64,000 nucleotides of DNA from an uncultured Acidimicrobiales bacterium (GTDB lineage Bacteria; Actinomycetota; Acidimicrobiia; Acidimicrobiales; Aldehydirespiratoraceae), in assembly GCA_905480195.1 (NCBI GenBank), contig CAJQPN010000016.1, positions 1-64,000 on the forward strand, read 5' to 3'. A program made the position numbers and the translations under genes. This document shows positions 61,009-64,000 of this stretch, piece after piece (position 1 is the stretch's first letter; each line of letters begins with the position of its first letter). The notes under the pieces were generated by a model. The model was not told the DNA's origin and did not search any database. It was given only the letters and a program-made list of their open reading frames with translations.

Positions 61009-62445
61009 TCAGGGATGGAGAGGGGAGCGGCGGTCGGCCCAGCGATATTCGGACTCGAGTTGCGTCGCCAGCTGCAAAAGGAGATCCTCCCGGCCGTAGG
61101 CAGCCACGAACTGCATCCCGATCGGCAGCCCTTGCGATGATCGGCTCAAAGGAAGCGAAATCGCTGGCTGACCCGTGATGTTGAACGGCTGTGTGAGCTG
61201 GCTGTAGTGCAGTGTCGTGTTTTGAACGGCTACGAGATCGTCACTGTCGGGTGCCATCTCACCGAGGCGCGGGGCGGGTCGGAGACAGGTTGGGGTCAAG
61301 AGGATGTCGAAACCATCAGCCCACCACTGTGCCGTGTCCCGGCGAAACGACATCATCTCCCGCTGGGCCTCGATCACTGCCGCCGGGTTGAAGCTCGCCG
61401 CTCGATCAGCAATGAAGCGGGTCCATGGTTCGACGTCACCGTCGCTGATGCGCCGCCCGATTTCTTTCTCGATCGAGGCGATGCTTGCAGCCGTACTGGC
61501 AGCGAAGGCAGGACTCCACGCAGAGACACGTGCTTCTTCCAGTAACGGCGCAGGGACGCTCGCTTCGACCGTGTGACCGAGCGACTCAAGCCGTCTGGCC
61601 GCGGACCGGACGGCGTCCGCGACCTCTGGGTCGACCTTGGTGTTGCTTCGGATCGCATGGTCGAGGAAGCCGATACGGAGGGAAGCGACCTCTTGTCTTG
61701 CAAGCACCCGGTACGGTGCCCGAGGCGGGGGTGCAATGACGCCGTCACCTGTGTGTGCACCGGTCGTGGCGTCGAGGATCGCAGCGGTGTCGCGAACGGT
61801 GTGGGAGACCACGTGCTGGACGCTGTTGCCCCATTCGTCCAGCTGCGGACCCATCGACATGCGCCCTCTGCTGGGCTTGAGCCCGACCAGGCCACACATC
61901 GCAGCCGGAATCCGGATAGAGCCACCCCCATCGCTCGCGTTTGCAGCGGGGAGCACACCCGCAGCGACCGCTGCGGCAGCTCCACCCGAAGAGCCTCCTG
62001 TGCCGTGGTCGAGGTTCCATGGGTTACGACTAGGCCCGTACGCAAGTGGTTCGGTCGTCGCACCGGCGCCGAGTTCGGGGGTGTTGGTACGGCCAAGTGA
62101 GACGAAGCCAGCGGCTCGATATGACTCAACGAGGTGGGAATCGCGCGCCGCGAGTGCGCCGAGGTCCTTGAGCACCTGCACCCCTCGATGGTGGGGTCGG
62201 CCTGCTTCGCACGCCCAAAGATCCTTCATCAGCATCGGCACCCCGGTGAAGGGCCCGTGCGGCAATCCTGCGCTCACCTCGGCACGTGCAGCGGCGTCGT
62301 GGCGATGGATCACGGCATTGATCGCGCCGTTGATCGAATCGAGGCGCCTGATCGTCGACTCGAGAACCTCGGCAGGCGTCACGTCGCCCCGACGAACGGC
62401 GGCGGCGAGTGCCACGGCGTCGAGACGGGCGAGTTCGTCACGCAT
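61009..62445 (-). CDS. Amidase-signature-family hydrolase
   Basis: The 478-residue protein has the full Ser-cisSer-Lys triad: the lysine in PMLMKDLWACEAG near residue 76 and the serines in GTGGSSGGAAAAVAAG near 150. DGGGSIRIPAAMCGLVGLKPSRGR follows at about 173-197. Members cleave amides or act as GatA; there is no gatB or gatC here, so a stand-alone amidase is more likely. TAGATT ends 7 nt before ATG 62445. It is divergent from hisI and sits inside the histidine gene region. Confidence 0.88.
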   Translation of the reverse strand: MRDELARLDAVALAAAVRRGDVTPAEVLESTIRRLDSINGAINAVIHRHDAAARAEVSAGLPHGPFTGVPMLMKDLWACEAGRPHHRGVQVLKDLGALAARDSHLVESYRAAGFVSLGRTNTPELGAGATTEPLAYGPSRNPWNLDHGTGGSSGGAAAAVAAGVLPAANASDGGGSIRIPAAMCGLVGLKPSRGRMSMGPQLDEWGNSVQHVVSHTVRDTAAILDATTGAHTGDGVIAPPPRAPYRVLARQEVASLRIGFLDHAIRSNTKVDPEVADAVRSAARRLESLGHTVEASVPAPLLEEARVSAWSPAFAASTAASIASIEKEIGRRISDGDVEPWTRFIADRAASFNPAAVIEAQREMMSFRRDTAQWWADGFDILLTPTCLRPAPRLGEMAPDSDDLVAVQNTTLHYSQLTQPFNITGQPAISLPLSRSSQGLPIGMQFVAAYGREDLLLQLATQLESEYRWADRRSPLHP

Positions 62446-62452
62446 CTGGGCA

Positions 62453-62458
62453 AATCTA
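62453..62458 (-). promoter_or_regulatory. Candidate -10 hexamer for leaderless amidase gene
   Basis: TAGATT on the minus strand ends 7 nt before ATG 62445. Confidence 0.5.
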
Positions 62459-62483
62459 CGCACTCGCTGCAAGGCCAACCCAA

Positions 62484-62489
62484 TACGCT
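62484..62489 (+). promoter_or_regulatory. Candidate -10 hexamer for leaderless hisI
   Basis: TACGCT ends 7 nt before ATG 62497. With the amidase box, it makes a divergent pair only about 25 bp apart. Confidence 0.5.
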
Positions 62490-62496
62490 GCAAACC

Positions 62497-62910
62497 ATGT
62501 CCGAAGTGAACGCGCTCGAAGAAGGACTCGCAGTCCAGCTCGATTTCGACAAGGTCGGAAAGATCGGCCGGGCCGGCCATCAGGTTGTGCCGGTCGTGTT
62601 GCAGGATGCCGACTCCGGGGACGTACTCTTCGTTGGTTACGCGAACGAAGAGGCCTACCGCCAGACCCTCGCACGCGGCTCGGCCGTGCTCTTCAGCACA
62701 TCTCGAGCAGAGATTTGGCACAAGGGCGCCACCTCTGGCGATGTACTTGACCTTGTCGAGGTAGCAGTTAACTGCGAGCAGAACAGCCTGATCTACAAGG
62801 TCCGCAAGGCCGGTTCTGGGGTGTGTCACACCACGGATACCGACGGAACAACGCGCCAGACCTGTTATTACCGAGCCGTCGACAGCCCCGAGACCCTTCG
62901 CTTCAGCTGA
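62497..62910 (+). CDS. hisI: Phosphoribosyl-AMP cyclohydrolase HisI
   Basis: The 137-residue enzyme opens the purine ring of PR-AMP. It has PVVLQDADSGDVLFVGYANEEAY, WHKGATSGDVLDLVEVAVNCEQ with metal ligand regions near residues 75-96, and SGVCHTTDTDGTTRQTCYY with the zinc cysteines. There is no fused HisE part; hisE and hisG are not in the window. The trpE ATG follows 3 nt after the stop, so the two are co-transcribed. Confidence 0.94.
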   Translation: MSEVNALEEGLAVQLDFDKVGKIGRAGHQVVPVVLQDADSGDVLFVGYANEEAYRQTLARGSAVLFSTSRAEIWHKGATSGDVLDLVEVAVNCEQNSLIYKVRKAGSGVCHTTDTDGTTRQTCYYRAVDSPETLRFS

Positions 62911-62913
62911 TCG

Positions 62914-64000
62914 ATGCAGATCCGTCCGACGTTCGACGAGTTCAAGGCACTGGCTGCCAGCCATCGAGTCGTTCCCGTGTGGTCCGAAGTCCTCGCAGAT
63001 CTCACTACGCCGGTTGCGGCCTTCGCCCGTGTGGTCGGCGACGGTCAAGGCTTTCTGCTCGAGTCGGTCGAGAATGGCGACACCTGGAGCCGCTGGTCGT
63101 TCATCGGCCGCAATCCACAAGCCACAATCGTCTCCAGGGGCGGCGAACTCGACATCACCGGGGAGATCGGGATCGAGTTACCGACCGACCAGGGCATGCT
63201 GATCGCGCTCGAGTCGCTGCTCGATCACTATCGATCGCCGGATATCGATGGTCTTCCGCCATTGCACGGAGGGCTGGTGGGCTATCTCGGCTACGACGTC
63301 GTGCGTGAGGTTGAGCACCTACCCGAGGCTCCCATGGACGACCTCGGCTATCCCGACGCCGTTGTGTCAATGATCGGGGAACTCGCCGTCTATGACCATT
63401 GGAAGAAGCGCGTCACGCTGATTGCGAATGTGTTCGTTGCCGACGACGCCAACCTCGAGGCTGCGTACGACGACGCTGTCGACCGCATCCGTCTTCTCGC
63501 TACCGACGGTGCCAAGCCACTAGACGAACCACTCATGGCACTACCCGAACCGGGTGATCCCCTTCCTGAGGTCACATCAAGCATGGGCGAGCGCGAGTAT
63601 TGCGCGGCGGTGGAAGCGGCACGCGAGCTCATCTTCTCGGGAGACATCTTCCAAGTGGTGTTGTCACAGCGCTTCGACCTCGCCGTCGATGCAGACGCCT
63701 TCGACGTGTATCGAGCCCTCCGACAGGTCAATCCAAGTCCATACATGTATTTCCTCCGCCACAGCGACCTCGAGGTGGTTGGCGGGTCACCCGAACCGAT
63801 GGTCCAACTCCTCGGGAACCGGGTGATCAGTAGGCCCATCGCCGGTACCCGAAAGCGCGGCGCTACCGAGGAGCAGGATCGAAAGATGGCAGCCGAACTC
63901 ATCGAACACCCCAAGGAGGTTGCTGAGCACGTCATGCTCGTCGACCTTGCTCGCAACGATGTCGGCCGGGTCGTTGAATTTGGGTCTTTACAAATTGATG
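62914..64000 (+). CDS. trpE: Anthranilate synthase component I TrpE (partial, 3' end off window)
   Basis: About 362 residues are visible and the frame is open to the window edge. The N-terminal LLESVENGDTWSRWSFIG is the tryptophan feedback site. The chorismate-binding domain begins with EYCAAVEAARELIFSGDIFQVVLSQRF and NPSPYMYFL, then GSPEPMVQL, RPIAGTRKRG and HVMLVDLARNDVGRV. It makes anthranilate from chorismate and glutamine-derived ammonia. The last ~140 residues lie outside. ATG 62914 lies 3 nt after hisI. Confidence 0.94.
   Translation, partial: MQIRPTFDEFKALAASHRVVPVWSEVLADLTTPVAAFARVVGDGQGFLLESVENGDTWSRWSFIGRNPQATIVSRGGELDITGEIGIELPTDQGMLIALESLLDHYRSPDIDGLPPLHGGLVGYLGYDVVREVEHLPEAPMDDLGYPDAVVSMIGELAVYDHWKKRVTLIANVFVADDANLEAAYDDAVDRIRLLATDGAKPLDEPLMALPEPGDPLPEVTSSMGEREYCAAVEAARELIFSGDIFQVVLSQRFDLAVDADAFDVYRALRQVNPSPYMYFLRHSDLEVVGGSPEPMVQLLGNRVISRPIAGTRKRGATEEQDRKMAAELIEHPKEVAEHVMLVDLARNDVGRVVEFGSLQID

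Overview
The window looks like a piece of chromosome from a high-GC Gram-positive bacterium, most likely an actinobacterium near the class Acidimicrobiia. The phylum call rests on gene content: SepF, YggT and DivIVA directly downstream of ftsZ, a lysine-repeat DksA-like protein, a Bpa-type proteasome activator, a mycothiol-synthase-like acetyltransferase, MenA/MenG menaquinone genes, frequent GTG starts and 4-bp ATGA/GTGA overlaps. The class is inference. Almost all of the DNA is coding; no gene-free stretch exceeds about 300 bases and I found no tRNA, rRNA, CRISPR array, insertion sequence or prophage.

Layout. 1-3.5 kb (minus): an operon moxR - DUF58 - TgpA-like transglutaminase, the last running off the left edge. 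3.6-5.4 kb (plus): ROK-family sugar kinase, an unknown small protein and a lipoate-ligase-like protein. 5.5-25.3 kb (plus): the division and cell-wall cluster mraZ-rsmH-ftsL-ftsI-murE-mraY-murD-ftsW-murG-murC-murB-ftsQ-ftsZ-pgeF-yggS-sepF-yggT-divIVA-dksA-like-rluD. murF is not in it. 25.3-28.4 kb: Rrf2 regulator, phosphodiesterase-like protein, proteasome activator Bpa and the tRNA threonylcarbamoylation enzyme TsaC/Sua5. 28.5-34 kb: replicative polymerase dnaE, two unrecognised proteins and a nitroreductase. 34-39.2 kb (minus): a PAS-GGDEF protein and an hrpA helicase split by a frameshift. 39.4-50 kb (plus): purine operon purSL-Q-C-E-K-F-D-M-N, then menA. 50.9-54.2 kb (minus): glyoxalase-like protein, menG, a small membrane protein, rlmN and an mshD-like gene. 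54.4-55.3 kb: a three-hairpin structured RNA with an intrinsic terminator, a TVP38-type membrane protein and a small convergent ORF. 55.35-60.4 kb (plus): hisDCBHAF. 60.5-64 kb: a GroES-like protein, an amidase (minus), hisI and the start of trpE.

The most interesting signals are non-coding: a -35/-10 promoter overlaid by five NGGAG repeats at exact 10-bp spacing before mraZ; a three-way-junction fold before rsmH; DnaA-box-like sites on both sides of dnaE; and the RNA at 54.4 kb. At least twelve genes have a TANNNT-like -10 hexamer 6-8 nt before the start codon, the pattern of leaderless transcripts. I used it to choose several start codons.
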